This document shows, piece by piece, positions 12,901 to 25,600 of a stretch of DNA of 64,000 nucleotides. A model generated the notes under the pieces. It saw nothing but the letters and a program-made list of their open reading frames with translations, was not told the DNA's origin and did not search any database. A program made the translations under genes and the position numbers. Numbering within the stretch: position 1 is the first letter of the stretch; every line of letters begins with the position of its first letter. This DNA is from Diabrotica undecimpunctata (taxonomy: Eukaryota; Arthropoda; Insecta; Coleoptera; Chrysomelidae): positions 28,049,644-28,113,643 of the forward strand of contig NC_092806.1 of assembly GCF_040954645.1 (NCBI RefSeq), read 5' to 3'.

Positions 12901-15900
12901 TGATTTCTACCCATAAAGTTGCCCCCTTGTTACCAAAAAACTCTGAACAGTTATTATAATTAAATAAAATTGCCCACAAAAAACGTTTTAATGAATCTCT
13001 AACGCATTTCTTTTTGCATCTCACTGTATTCGCACCAGTAGTAAGATTTAAATTTTATCAACATCCTATCCTCTAGGAAATGTTATTTTATTTTATATCT
13101 TATAACTGTTTTTCCTAAAATCAATAGTTTCTTAGAAAAATTATAAAATGTTAGGAAAAACAAGATTTCAACCTCTTTTAGCCCCTATAAAGAGAAAACA
13201 AAAGATTTCTTGACAACTCCTTACTACTCTAGCCATTAATGATATCCATCAATAAAACTGTAGGTATAAATTTCTGTTTTCTCAGTACAGAATGTACATG
13301 TATATTTTATTGCCTTCCTAATCTGAATACAGATTTTGTATTCACTTCCCATTTTTGCTCTATAGTGTTTTTCATTGCTATTATGTATTTAAAAAATATT
13401 ATTAATAACCTCTAAATCATGGTACAATTAATTTACTAACCCAATGGAGGAGAAGAATCCACTTTTCTCACAACCCTACCAGACCTTTTTAAGGTGAATG
13501 ATACTGAATCATATTCTGCTTGAGCAACATCTCGTGCAGAGGTATATTTTTGGTTGCTAGCTGCTACATTTTTCCTATTCAGAACTGGAATTGGAGGGCT
13601 CTGAATGATGGGTTCTTTATAATGGAAGATTAAAAATAGTCTTGAAATACACCTGAAACAAGATCATGTTAAATTGGAATTTGATTATGTTACTATTACT
13701 ATTATAAAATACAAGTAACAACAAGGAATCAGTGCATATTTGCCAACACATATTTTATTCATAGATCAGTAATTAAGTAAATGTTATGGGCAAAGTTTTA
13801 CAAAGTCAAGATTTTTCCAATTTTAGTTAGCTATTTAATAAATTAGAATATTTTTGTGTTTCCTTAATTTGAAGCTATTATTAATAATATAAAATAAAAA
13901 AGTAGTCTTCAGTGAGTTATCTATTTAACATGCATTGTTTGTTTACATTTGGAATATATTAGTAAATATATATTGTAAACTATCTATATGGTTCCACTTA
14001 CTTAAACACCTGTATTGATACTATAACAATCCATTTTCCAGTATTGCCCCAAATTTTGTTAGCAGAAAGTTCACAGAACACTTCAGAATATTCAATTACA
14101 GTCAACCAAAGCTTTATTGTTTCTGCTGTACCATTGCTATGAACCTTTTGTGCCTTTTTTATGATTCTGTCATTGAACATTACCAAAAGATTGGATAGAC
14201 AGTAAATAAGTTCTGATACTACATGAGAATTATTTATTCTTCCTAGAAGCAAAAAAAATATTATAATAGCATAGTAGTAGAAAATGTTATAAGTAGTTGA
14301 AAGTAGTAAAAATCAAACAACAAAACTGTCTTTATGCCTAAAAAGAGTATTTCAGTATTATTGTTGTGAAAATGTAAATATGATGTAATATAAAGTTTAC
14401 AATCTGCAAATTTAGAAAAAAAACCCTGATATTTCACTTATTTAAGCAAAACAAAGAGAGAAACATGAATTCAGAGGTGGAAATCAAAATATCACTTATT
14501 TTAAAGTAAAATTGTGGCTTATTCTCAGCAAACATAGTAAATTGTAGAAACATCAATGTTTCTAACAGTGGCGCCCGGTCAGGGTCGGCAGTGCCGACCC
14601 ACACCTTTATAGATATTATAGATTTTTTTAATATTTAATTTAATCAGTATTTCAATAATTAATTGTGGCAGGTAATCAGTTGATGTCATTTGTTTTTGTG
14701 AAATAAAAAAATATCTGTGAGATAATGAAATAATAAAGACTAAATTTTATTCATGGTTTTTAAAAGAATTCGACCAATTCGACCAGACTAAATTTTATTC
14801 ATGGTTTTTAAAAGAATTCGTCCAATCTGAGCGTTAAGTGATCCCTGCGTAGACACTTTTCGAATTGATGATCCGATATCGGAGACGTCCACCCGCCTGT
14901 GGATTCTTAAAAAGGCACGTTTTGCGTTTTTGGCGAGCCGATCCCAACCTTGACGATTTACTTGTAAAAATCAACGGAATATTAGTTGATTAGCAACCAA
15001 ATATACATTTCTTTCCATATGAACTTAATTACCAAGTACGGCAAAATTAAATTTGCCGATGCTTCATTTAGATTGGGATTGGTGATTGGTCGCGAACTGT
15101 ACATTGCGAGCGCGGGATGAAATGTTATTTCATATAAGAACGTAAGTAGTAAAGTGAAGTGATATTCAGTGCACGAACTAGCCTTTCTTTATGTGATTTA
15201 TTTTTATTTTCTAAAGTAATACTGTGATACGTTACGTCTGCCGTAAATAGTTAAAGGTTAAAGGGTTTGACATAGTTTTTTTTAAATTAAAGTGTAAACA
15301 AATTCAGGTAAATTTACCTAAAAAATGCAAGCCATGGGAGAAACTGTAAGTATTGATAAGTCTGATATTGTAAATTATATTTTGCATAATGGGTTTTCAA
15401 CTATTCCATACGAAGAACAAATTGCTATTAAAAATAAGGGGCGTCCTTTGCCTAAAATGTCCCGGCTTATAAATATTAGTGCGGGTAAGGGAAGTAATAG
15501 ATCATTTTCAGATAATTGGTACAGCAAGTACTCATGGCTTACCGGGAGTGAAATAAAAAACAAACTTTTCTGTTGTCCTTGCATTTTATTTTCGACAAAT
15601 TTGGGCAAACATCAAAATCCGTGGTGTGAATCTGGTTACGATAATTTAAAGGAATTATTTAGGGCTTTACATAAACATGATATTTCGAAAGATCATACTT
15701 ACAGCCAGATTAAATTAGATTTATTTGGAAAACAAAATATCTATGTTTCATTAGATAATGCCCAACGTGAAAATGCTATTAAACACAACGAAATTGTAAA
15801 AAATAATCACGCAGTTTTACGTCGTTTAATTGATATTGTAATTTTTTTAAGTTGTCAGGAATTATCTTTTAGGGGACACGATGAATCGGAGCATTCGTGA

Positions 15901-18900
15901 AATCAAGGTAATTATAGAGAACTAATAAAAATGTTTAAGAAATACGATTTGGAATTTTCTAATTTACTTTCTGATTCGAAGAGATTTAGCGGTGTATCTA
16001 AAACAATCCAGAATGAATTAATAGAATCAATTAGTTACATTTTGAGTAACGTTATTGAATCTGAGATTCAGGAAACCATTTGCTTTTCACTAGAAGTAGA
16101 TGAAACTACCGACATATCATGTCATTCACAATTATCAATTGTTGTTCAATACGCGTTACGTGGTAATATCTATGAGAGGTTTTTAGGTTTTACAGACGTG
16201 AGTAAAAGCCATAAGGCAGAATATATTTTTGGTGTTTTAAAGGACAGATTAAAATTTTTTGATATCAAAAATAAATTGGTAGGGCAAACTTATGACGGCG
16301 CTGCCGTGATGTCTGGTGAATTAAATGGTCTCCAGGCAAAAGTTAAAACTATTGCACCGCAAGCTTTATTTACTCACTGTCATGCGCATAAAATGAATTT
16401 AGTTTTGCAGGATACATGTAAAAAAATTAAAGAATGTCGTCTTTTTTTTTGCCAGTTTAAGCGGATTTGCTTCATTTTTCTCAAGCTCACCTAAACAGAC
16501 TAATGTTTTAGAACGGTTTGTTTCGAAAAAATGCCAACAGTTTGTCAGACGCGATGGAATTTTAAATCTCGGTTAGTTTTCACTGTAGCAGATTTTCGTG
16601 AACAGCTTATGGAAGTTTTTGATTTTATTATTGAATGCGACGATTTTCAAAGTGATGATATCTCGATCCGTGAAGCAATTGGTTTGAAAACTTTATTAAA
16701 TGATTATTCTTTTAACATACTTTTAAATATTTTTAAGAAAGTGTTTACCCAAACCGATTTGATATTCAATGTTGTTCAAAATCAGTTAACTGACAGTATT
16801 CATTCCAAAAATAGAATAACAAGACTGGTGCACAATCTCAGAGATTTTCGTAATGATAGTAATTTCCAGTATATACGCAGTGAAGTTTTGGACTCGCTTG
16901 ATATTTCCGAACCCCCAAAAAAAAAAGACAAAGTCATGACACAGAAACAGATATCGAAAAACGAGTATATTTTGAAATTTTGGATAGATACTATTATTAT
17001 GCAAATAGATACTCGTTTTTCGAATTTTGAAGATTTGCAAATTTTTGACCTCTTTGACGATTCAAAATTTAAAAGTTACGCCAAAGAATGTCCAAGATAT
17101 TTATTAGACAGGTTAATTAAAAATTACCCATCATTCTTTAATAAAATAAAATTAGAAAATGAATTAAAAGTTTTATATGCTGATCCAAATATTTTCGGAA
17201 GATGGGATAAGTTACAAGATATGTATAATTTTATATACTGCAATTCATTACAACAAACTGTTACCGAAATTAATAAATTATTGTCATTAATTCTCTCATT
17301 ACCACCAACGTCTGCCTCAAATGAACGAGATTTCTCTTGCCCCAAAAGAATCAAAACTTATTGTTGAAATACCATGAAACAAGAGAAAAGTCAAGCTTGT
17401 CTCAAATGTCAATAGAAAAAAAACTTTTAAAATCTCTCCAAAACTCTAATAAATTTTACGATGACGTTATAACCCATTTTGCTACTTCCAAACAACGTAG
17501 ACTTGAGTTAATTTATAAACATGTTTAGGTTCTAAATTTATAGGAAAAAACAAAAAAAAAAAAACAAAAAAGAAGAAAACAAAAAATCTCTTATGATGAT
17601 TTACTTAAGTCTTTATTAGACGGTATACCTATCTGAGGAGACAAAAAATACCTTGCCGACCTTGTCTCTCAAGCCACGAGCCGCCACTGGTTTCTAAGAA
17701 TTTAATTATTACTCAGCAACATAGTTTTTGTCTAAGTGCTATGGGATTTGATAATCATTTAGTATCTTAAATAAAAAAACTGATATTATAATGATACTAA
17801 AAACTCTCTATATTATAATGTACAATCTGCTTCCCTTAAACATTACTCTTAACCCCCTTAAAATATCACTCTTAATTTGACAGCAAAACATCGGCAATTA
17901 ATTATCTGGGTCTGCAATCTCTTAAGATATATAGAATTTGCACTGACACTTATTTCACTAACTCAAAAGGCTTTGTCTTTTATGAGTCATCTCACTATAT
18001 CCATGTTGACCATGAACTAGATGGTCCTAATGTTGACATGTTGCTATTGTTCAGAAAATCTAGGTGTATTTTGATTTTGGTTTGAGTCCAGTACCCAAAA
18101 TTTTTCAGTTGCTTTGTAGCTTTCCAAAGTGAATAATCTCTTCTGACATCATTAGCCAGCACATTCAAATAATCACCAATTGTTTTGTTTTTAATGCACT
18201 GGATGTTACACTTTAGATGCTGCATTGCATTATTTAAGGCTGTTTTTGTCTTGTATGTTTCCAGTCTTTTGTCATTTTCTTCTCAGCTTTCATTTTTCAC
18301 AAATAGCGATCCTAATTTCTTTTAGGTTACTATTATCTTTTGCCCTGGGAATATTTTCAGGAGTATTATACTGAATATTTTTTATAAAAAGTTCAATTTG
18401 TTCATCTAGTTGCTCTTCTCTTATAAAAACTGTGAGCTTACTGCTTTCTGCGAGTTTGATTTTGAGATGTACCCAGCCAGTTTTTTTTGTTAGTTAGTTT
18501 TGGTAACTTTTTTTCTGAATTATAGTATCACTCAATGTAAGAATTATATGCTAGCAATTGAAATTCATGGCCCATACCTCTTCTTCAACATGAATGTAGT
18601 TTGTAGAAATATTCTTCACTACAAAGAAATCTATTGGATCAGGAATTTTAATCGGATCTCTTGGCCAGTAAGTTGATTTACCTGTTGATAATGTTTCACA
18701 TTTGAGCTGATTACTTGCTTCAAAGTTTACAATGTGTACTATATCTTACATCGAATTTAAAACAAAAATAGACAAACAGGTCTTTGCTTGTTGCACAAAG
18801 CTCCTTTTAATTTATTTTTCATACTTGTCTACATTTTAAAATCTTAGTTATATCTTATGACTTTATTGTTACTGTCAATTATATTTTAAATGGTTTGTTC

Positions 18901-19325
18901 TGTTAAATAAATAAAATAAAATAGAATTACTAAGCATTGAAAATGTGAAAATGTTCATATTCTCTAATATATTTTTTATATTGGGTTGATTGTGTGTAAC
19001 ATAATTACAAACCATAATCTTTCTTATTCAAAATTATAAATACATATTTTACAGCATAACCATTGGATAGTTATATATTCATACACACTTTGAATATTTG
19101 AAAAACTATACTTTCTCTCCCAATGTAATATATTTACAATCAAAGTGCACTGATCCTTACAAATTTACAGTTACCCACAAGTATGGAAAACCTAATATTA
19201 CCTGCTAAAAAGTAAGAGATCCATTTAACACTGCTTTCCCAATCACCTAGAGAACTTGGGTTTTTGCTGACCCATGATTTATACGAGTGGTATAACTCTG
19301 GTAATGTAAATAAAACTGTGGACAT
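6961..19325 (-). CDS. Pex16: Peroxisomal membrane biogenesis protein PEX16 (peroxin-16), 5 exons
   Basis: Complete spliced gene. CDS exons: 19325-19202, 14242-14002, 13652-13441, 11033-10829, 7219-6961. All introns are GT-AG and the phases fit (1, 2, 1, 2), giving about 346 residues, close to the 336 of human PEX16. Exon 1 starts MSTVLFTLPELYHSYKSWV; exon 2 carries NSHVVSELIYCLSNLLVMFN and KIWGNTGKWIVIVSIQVFK. Exon 3 has SPPIPVLNRKN, exon 4 AKRELIAETVYISKPIIHL and GTRTWKPWAVSL, and exon 5 ILLLLYLLRSPMYEK, ending FWQSTYFYMWSS with a TAA. PEX16 is an integral peroxisomal/ER membrane protein that recruits PEX3 and membrane proteins. Hydrophobic stretches in exons 2-4 fit membrane insertion. Introns 1, 3 and 4 are 5.0, 2.4 and 3.6 kb, inflated by transposons. 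Confidence 0.93.
7458..9955 (-). pseudogene. RTE-clade non-LTR retrotransposon in Pex16 intron 4
   Basis: Read right to left: endonuclease C-terminal part near 9955-9358 (GKYGLGQTNERGDRLLQF, then GADIGSDHNPVVAQF), linker 9348-8734 (KNSKAPGPDELPADILK, PEEWLRSTFVP) and reverse transcriptase 8812-8117. The RT shows FGFREGYGTREALFAF, ACFIDYNKAFDNVKHD, KKGVRQGCVLSPMLFNLYSE and the catalytic NNNRYADDTVLM. The C-terminal tail runs 8103-7472 (YKYLGTSVNN, YGVETWTLNKSNTDKLEAFE, RRKLEYLGHEMRG). The 3' end at 7460-7475 is a (GAA)n microsatellite, as RTE elements often have. Four frame breaks or stops split one ancestral ORF. Same orientation as the host gene. The 5' end is truncated. Confidence 0.88.
10085..10270 (-). 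pseudogene. Mariner-superfamily transposase C-terminal fragment
   Basis: The minus strand encodes NWIGRNDPHKWSLRSPDL and then TPMDFFLWGYLQSIMYNT and ITPEDMKAKIRAIFQTV. The third catalytic Asp is in SPDLTPMDFF. An extra T in the run before the WGY box shifts the frame. It is inside Pex16 intron 4, beside the RTE copy. Confidence 0.7.
10325..10475 (-). pseudogene. RTE C-terminal fragment
   Basis: A 42-codon open stretch reads LEYLGHIIRGPRYEFLQSIL and then KIEGKKWIGRKKFSYLRYL, homologous to the tail of the RTE copy at 7472-7900 (KLEYLGHEMRGKKYRLLQ, GKRSVGRRRISWLRNL). It is a separate, diverged insertion in the same intron. Confidence 0.65.
10636..10690 (-). mobile_element. Terminal repeat of a TIR DNA transposon, solo remnant
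   Basis: The reverse complement starts GAGTGGCTCAGAGG and continues AAAGGTGCCTAAACCC and on to GGATTAGGC. It matches 63367-63424 almost base for base over about 55 bp. This is therefore one end of the same transposon family whose gene starts at 63576. No partner end or ORF is visible nearby. Confidence 0.65.
11160..12400 (-). pseudogene. Cluster of decayed RTE reverse-transcriptase tails in Pex16 intron 3
   Basis: The minus strand shows short matches to RTE C-terminal regions broken by many stops. Around 11930-12000 is RVQQFKYVGVIVNSKY; around 11640-11690 is a FIKTKRLRWLEH-like stretch, and 11200-11250 reads like RTEWKNIV-type tail sequence. A (CAT)n run at 12019-12034 marks the 3' end of one copy on this strand. 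At least two insertions seem to abut. The open frames on the plus strand here are shadows. Confidence 0.5.
12420..13440. other. Pex16 intron 3 remainder, nothing recognised
   Basis: A+T-rich intronic sequence with no open frame above chance and no terminal repeats seen. Confidence 0.5.
14566..17689 (+). mobile_element. hAT DNA transposon with exact 8-bp target duplication
   Basis: The left end CAGTGGCG begins at 14566 and the right end CGCCACTG finishes at 17689. The flanks carry the identical 8-bp duplication GTTTCTAA at 14558-14565 and 17690-17697. The 8-bp duplication and CAGTGGCG termini are diagnostic of hAT elements. The terminal repeats are short: beyond the first 8 bp they diverge, with GTCGGC-type motifs subterminally on both sides. 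The element sits in Pex16 intron 1, antisense to the gene, and encodes one transposase (15325-17528). Confidence 0.93.
15325..17528 (+). pseudogene. hAT transposase, zinc finger MYM-type protein 1-like (DUF4371 / hAT dimerisation)
   Basis: Starts MQAMGETVSIDKSDIVNYIL. The N-terminal part has the TTF-type zinc-finger pattern (WYSKYSWLTGSEIKNKLFC, then CPCILFS). The DUF4371/RNase H-like core includes FSLEVDETTDISCHSQLSI (first catalytic Asp), GQTYDGAAVMSGELNGLQ (second) and HCHAHKMNLVLQD. The C-terminal hAT dimerisation box is LPPTSASNERDFS. Defects: in-frame TGA at 15898-15900 (15931 resumes in the same frame), a frameshift in the T-run near 16442-16450, a compensating shift in the A-run near 16525-16531, and a third shift near 17340-17360 before the true C-terminus at 17528. 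Homopolymer shifts could partly be assembly errors. Confidence 0.88.
17995..18760 (-). pseudogene. Jockey-type endonuclease end and EN-RT linker fragment
   Basis: Read right to left, near 18750-18480: CETLSTGKSTYWPRDPIKIP, then IDFFVVKNISTNYIHVEE and LTLSDTII, as at the end of Jockey endonucleases. Then GWVHLKIKLAES, QLDEQIELFIKNIQYNTPEN and, in the open stretch 17995-18225, NDVRRDYSLWKATKQLK, the conserved linker before the reverse transcriptase. Several stops. Located in Pex16 intron 1, same strand as the gene. Confidence 0.65.
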
Positions 19326-19497
19326 TTTTTACTACTATCGTCATAACATAACCCAAATTTAAAAATGGCCAATAGTTGTCAATTTTGAATTGACCTTTGT
19401 GACATTTTTTAGTTCTAATTCTTCTTTTAAATATTTTGCTTTTCATCAAATTCTCGTAAGTCAAAATTATTAACAATTGTCTGCTAATAGAGAATGT

Positions 19498-19672
19498 TTT
19501 TTGAAGTTATACCAAAGAATATAGACGCTTATAGAAGAATATTAATAACAAAATAAACAATGAATTTTACTGCAGGGTATGTCAAAAAAAATTTTTGCAT
19601 CCAACTCCTTTCATACATATATGAAAAAAAAAATATTTTCCACTGCACTGCCACACCCGTTTTTTTAATCAG
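19498..19672. mobile_element. Internally deleted copy of the tRNA-bearing subterminal-repeat element
   Basis: Starts TTTTGAAGTTATAC like the 5' ends at 29281 and 32336. It then jumps to ATTAATAACAAAATAAACAA and GAATTTTACTGCAG, which match 32948-32980, and ends CACTGCCACACCCG plus a T-run like 33276-33297. The tRNA region and the right subterminal repeat are lost. The first satellite unit starts directly after the T-run. Confidence 0.6.
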
Positions 19673-22600
19673 CAAGTCACCCTTAATCGAAATAATTCAA
19701 TTTTCAAACAAAATATACACTTTTAATGTTCACGAAATTTTCAGCAAATACAGACATCCAAGTGGAAATTTTTCTCACGAACTGTTAGATGTAGGAAAAT
19801 TCCGAGTATGGCAGAAGAACGAGCGGCCTATTTTATGTAGGAAATATCTATTCGCTTGACTCTCGGACCAAAATTGACTTGACGCCAATACAGCCGATTA
19901 ACCAAATTTGATAAAAATCCAAGGGTACCCCCTTGGAAAATTTGTGCCAAATTTTTCAAAAAAAATTTTTGTTTAATGTTTTGGTGCATGCACTTGGTCC
20001 AGCCTATTCCAAACATGTGTTTTTTTCTGATCCCTTAACCCCAGTTTGCCGGAAAAGAGGAAAAATCGAATTAAAAAATCTACAGTTTTTTAGATTTTCC
20101 GGCAAAACGGTGCATAATTTTTAGCCACATGTTTAAATTTTTTTAATCAGCAAGTTACCCTTAATCGAAATAATTCAAATTTCAAACAAAATATACACTT
20201 TGTTTTTTCTCCAAAGTTTCAGCGAATACATACATCCAAGTGGACATTTTTCTCACGAACTGTTAGATGTAGGAAAATTCCGAGTATGACAGAAGAACGG
20301 GCGGCCAATTTTATGTAGGAAATATTTATTCGCTTGATTCTCAGACCAAAATTGCTGCCAATATAGCCGATTAACCAAATTTGATAAAAATTCAAGGGTA
20401 CCCCCTTGGAAAATTTTTGCCAAATTTTACAAAAAAAAATTTTGTTTAATGTTTTGGTACATGCACTTGGTCCAGCTTATTCCAAACATGTGTTTTTTTC
20501 TGATCCCTTAACCCCAGTTTGCCGGAAAAGAGGAAAAATCGAATTAAAAAATCCACAGTTTTTTCGATTTTCCGGCAAAACGGTGCATAATTTTTAGCCA
20601 CATGTTTAAATTTTTTTAATCAGCATGTCACCCTTAATCGAAATAATTCAAATTTCAAACAAAATATATACTTTTAATTTTCTCGAAATTTTCAGCAAAT
20701 ACAGACATCCAAGTGGAAATTTTTCTCACGAACTGTTAGATGTAGGAAAATTCCGAGTATGGCAGAAGAACGAGCGGCCAATTTTATGTAGAAAATGTCC
20801 ATTCGCTTGACTCTCGGACCAAAATTGACGCCAACATAGCCGATTAACAATATTTGATAATAATCCAATGGTCTGCAGTTTTTTCGATTTTCCGTCAAAA
20901 TGGTGTATAATTTCTAGCCACATGTTTATATTTTTTAAACAGCAAGTCACCCTTAATCGAAATAATTCAAATTTGATACAAAATATACACTTTTAATTTT
21001 CTCGAAATTTTCAGCGAATACATACATCCAAGTGGAAATTTTTCTCACGAACAGTTAGGTCTAGGAAAATTTTGAGTATGGCGGAAGAACGAGCTGCCAA
21101 TTTTATGTAGAAAATGTCCATTCGCTTGACTCTCGGACCAAAATTGACGCCAACATAGCCGATTAACAATATTTGATAATAATCCAATGGTCTGCAGTTT
21201 TTTCGATTTTCCGTCAAAATGGTGTATAATTTCTAGCCACATGTTTATATTTTTTAAACAGCAAGTCACCCTTAATCGAAATAATTCAAATTTGATACAA
21301 AATATACACTTTTAATTTTCTCGAAATTTTCAGCGAATACATACATCCAAGTGGAAATTTTTCTCACGAACAGTTAGGTCTAGGAAAATTTTGAGTATGG
21401 CGGAAGAACGAGCTGCCAATTTTATGTAGGAAATGTCCATTCGGTTGACTCTCGGACCAAAATTGACGCCAACATAGCCGATTAACGAAATTTGATAAAA
21501 ATCCAATGGTCTACAGTTTTTTCGATTTTTCGGCAAAATGGTGCATAATTTCTAGCCACATGTTTATTTTTTTTAACGGCAAGTCACCCTTAATCGAAAT
21601 AATTGAAATTTTAAACAAAACATTCACATTTAATTTTCACGAAATTTTCAGCAAATACAGACATCCAAGTGGAAATTTTTCTCACGAACTGTTAGATGTA
21701 AGAAAATTCCGAGTATGGCAGAAGAACGAGCGGCCAATTTTATGTAGGAAATGTCCATTCGCTTGGCTCTCGAACCAAAATTGACGCCAACATACCCGAT
21801 TAACAAAATTTGATAATAATCCAATGGTCTGCAGTTTTTTTGATTTTCCGGCAAAATGGTGCATAATTTCTAGCCACATGTTAATTTTTTTTTTAAAGAG
21901 TAAGTCACCCTTAATCGAAATAATTCAAATTTTAAACAAAATATACATTTTTAATTTTCACGAAATTTTTAGCAAATACAGACATCCAAGTGGAAATTTT
22001 TCTCACGCACTGTTAGATGTAGGAAAATTCCGAGTATGGCAGAAGAACGAGCTGCCAATTTTATGTAGGAAATGTCCATTCGGTTGACTCTCGGACCAAA
22101 ATTGACGCCAACATAGCCGATTAACGAAATTTGATAAAAATCCAATGGTCTGCAGTTTTTTTCGATTTTCCGGCAAAATGGTGCATAATTTCAGGCCACG
22201 TGTAAAGATTTTTTTAATCAGCAAGTCACCCTTAATCGAAATAATTCAAATTTTAAACAAAATATACACTTTTAATTTTCTCGAAATTTTCAGCGAATAC
22301 ATACATTCCAGTGGAAATTTTTCTTACGAATAGTTAGATGTATGAAGATTCTGAGTATGGCAGAAGAACGAGGGGCCAATTTTATGTGGGAAATGCCGAT
22401 TCGCTTGACTCTCGGACCTAAATTGACACCAATATAGCCGATTAACCAAATTTGATAAAAATCCAAGGGTACCCCCTTGGAAAATTTTTGCCAAATTTTG
22501 AAAAATCGAATTAAAAAATCTACAGTTTTTTTATTTTCCAGCAAGTCACCCTTAATCGAAATAATTCAAATTTCAAACAAAATGTACACTTTTAATTTTC

Positions 22601-25600
22601 TCGAAATTTTCAGCGAATACATACATTCAAGTGGAAATTTTTCTCACGAACAGTTAGATGTAGGAAAATTTTGAGTATGGCAGAAGAACCAGCTGCCAAT
22701 TTTATGTAGAGAATGTCTATTCGCTTGACTCTCAGACCAAAATTGACGCAAATATAGCCGATTAACAAAATTTGATAAAAATCCAAGGGTACCCCTTTGG
22801 AAAATTTTTGCCAAATTTTACAAAAAAAAAAAATTTTGTTTATTGTTCTGGTTCATGCACTTGGTCCAGCTTATTCCAAACATGTGTTATTTTTCTGATC
22901 CCCTAACCCCAGTTTGCCGGAAAAGAGGAAAAATCGAATTAAAAAATCTACAGGTTTTTCGATTTTCCGGCAAAACGGTGCATAATTTTTAGCCACATGT
23001 TTATTTTTTTTTAACGGCAAGTCACCCTTAATCGAAATAATTGAAATTTTAAACAAAACATTCACATTTAATTTTCACGAAATTTTCAGCAATTACAGAC
23101 ATCCAAGTGGAAATTTTTCTCACGAACTGTTAGATGTAGGAAAATTCCGAGTATGGCAGAAGAACGAGCGGCCAATTTTATGTAGGAAATGTCCTGTCGC
23201 TTGACTCTCGGACCAAAATTGACGCCAACATAGCCGATTAACAAAATTTGATTATAATCCAATGGTCTGCAGTTTTTTCGATTTTCCGGCAAAATGGTGC
23301 ATAATTTTTAGCCACATATAGGGATTTTTTTAATCAGCAAGACACCCTTAATCGAAGTAATTCAAATTTCTAACAAAATATTCACTTTTAATTTTCAGGA
23401 AATTTTGAGCCAATACAGATATACACGTGGAAATTTTTCTCACGAACGGAGTAAAATTGACGCCAACATAGTCGATTAAAGAAATTTGATAAAAATCCAA
23501 TGATCTACAGTTTTTTTTGATTTTCCGGCAAAACGGTGCATAATTTTTAGCCACATGTTAATATCTTTTTAATCAGAAAGTCACCCTTAATCGAAATAAT
23601 TCAAATTTTAAACAAAATATTCACTTTTAATTTTCAGGAAATTTTCAGCCAATACAGACATCCAAGTGGAAATTTTTCTCACGAACTGTTAGATCTAGGA
23701 AAATTCTGAATAAGGCAGAAGAACGAGCGGCCAATTCTATGTAAGAAAAGTCCATTCGCTTGTCTCTCGGAATTAAATTGACGCCCACATAGTCGATTAA
23801 AGAAATTTGATAAAAATCCAATGTTCTACAGTTTTTTCGATTTTCCGGCAAAACGGTGCATAATTTCTAGCAGAGTGTTGAGTTTTTTTTAATCAGCAAG
23901 TCACTCTTAATCGAAATATTTCAAATTTTAAACAAAATATACACTTTTAATTTTCACGAAATTTACAGCAAATACAGACATCCAAGTGGAAATTTTTCTC
24001 ACGAACCATTAGATCTAGGAAAATTCTGAGTATGGCAGAAGAACGAGCGGATAATTTTATGTAAGAAAAGTCTATTCCCTTGACTCTCGTACCAAAATTG
24101 ACGACAATATAGCCGATTAACCAAATTTGATAAAAATCCAAGGGTACCCTCTTGGAAAATTTTTGCCAAATTTTACAAACAAAAATTTTTGTTTAATGTT
24201 TTGGTACATGCACTTGGTCCAGCTTATTCCAAAAATGTGTTTCTTACAGATCCCTTAACCCCAGTTTGCCGGAAAAGAGGAAAAATACAATTAAAAAAAT
24301 CTACAGTTTTTTCAATTTTCCGGCAAAACGGTGCATAATTTTTAGCCACATATAGGGATTTTTTTAATTAGCAAGACACCCTTAATCGAAGTAATTCAAA
24401 TTTCTAACAAAATATTCACTTTTAATTTTCAGGAAATTTTGAGCCAATACAGATATACAAGTGGAAATTTTTCTCACGAACCGTTAGATCTAGGGAAATT
24501 CTGAGCATGGCACAAGAACGACCGGCCAATTTTATGTAAGAAAAGTCCATTCGCTTGACTCTCAGAATAAAATTGACGCCAACATAGTCGATTAAAGAAA
24601 TTTGATAAAAATCCAATGTTCTACAGTTTTTTCGATTTACCGGCAAAACGGTGCATCATTTCTGGCAGAGTGTTTAGATTTTTTTAATCAGCAAGTCACC
24701 CTTAATCGAAATAATTCAAATTTTAAACAAAATATACATTTTTAATTTTCACGAAATTTACAGCAAATACAGACAATCAAGTGGAAATTTTTCTCACGAA
24801 CCGTTAGATCTAGGAAAATTCTGAGTATGGCAGAAGAACGAGCGGATAATTTTATGTAAGAAAAGTCTATTCCCTTGACTCTCGTACCAAAATTGACGAC
24901 AATATAGCCGATTAACCAAATTTGATAAAAATCCAAGGGTACCCCCTTGGAAAATTTTTGCCAAATTTTACAAACAAAAATTTTTGTTTAATGTTTTGGT
25001 ACATGCACTTGGTCCAGCTTATTCCAAAAATGTGTTTCTTACAGATCCCTTAACCCCAGTTTGCCGGAAAAGAGGAAAAATAGAAATAAAAAATATACAG
25101 TTTTTTCAATTTTCCGGCAAAACGGTGCATAATTACTAGCCACATGTCAATATTTTTTTAATCAGCAAGACACCCTTAATCGAAGTGATTCAAATTTCAA
25201 ACAAAATATACCATTTTAATTTTCACGAAATTTTCAGCAAATACAGACATCCAAGTGGAAATTTTTCTCACGAACCGTTAGATCTAGAAAAATTCTGAGT
25301 ATGGCAGAAGAACGAGCGAATAATTTTATGTAAGAAAAGTCTATTTCCTTGACTCTCGTACCAAAATTGACGACAATATAGCCGATTAACCAAATTTGAT
25401 AAAAATCCAAGGGTACTCCCTTGGAAAATTTTTGCCAAATTTTCCAAACAAAAATTTTTGTTTAATATTTTGGTACATGCACTTGGTCCAGCTTATTCCA
25501 AAAATGTGTTTCTTACAGATCCCTTAACCCCAGTTTGCCGGAAAAGAGGAAAAATAGAATTAGAATATTCTACAGTTTTTTCAATTTTCCGGCAAAACGG

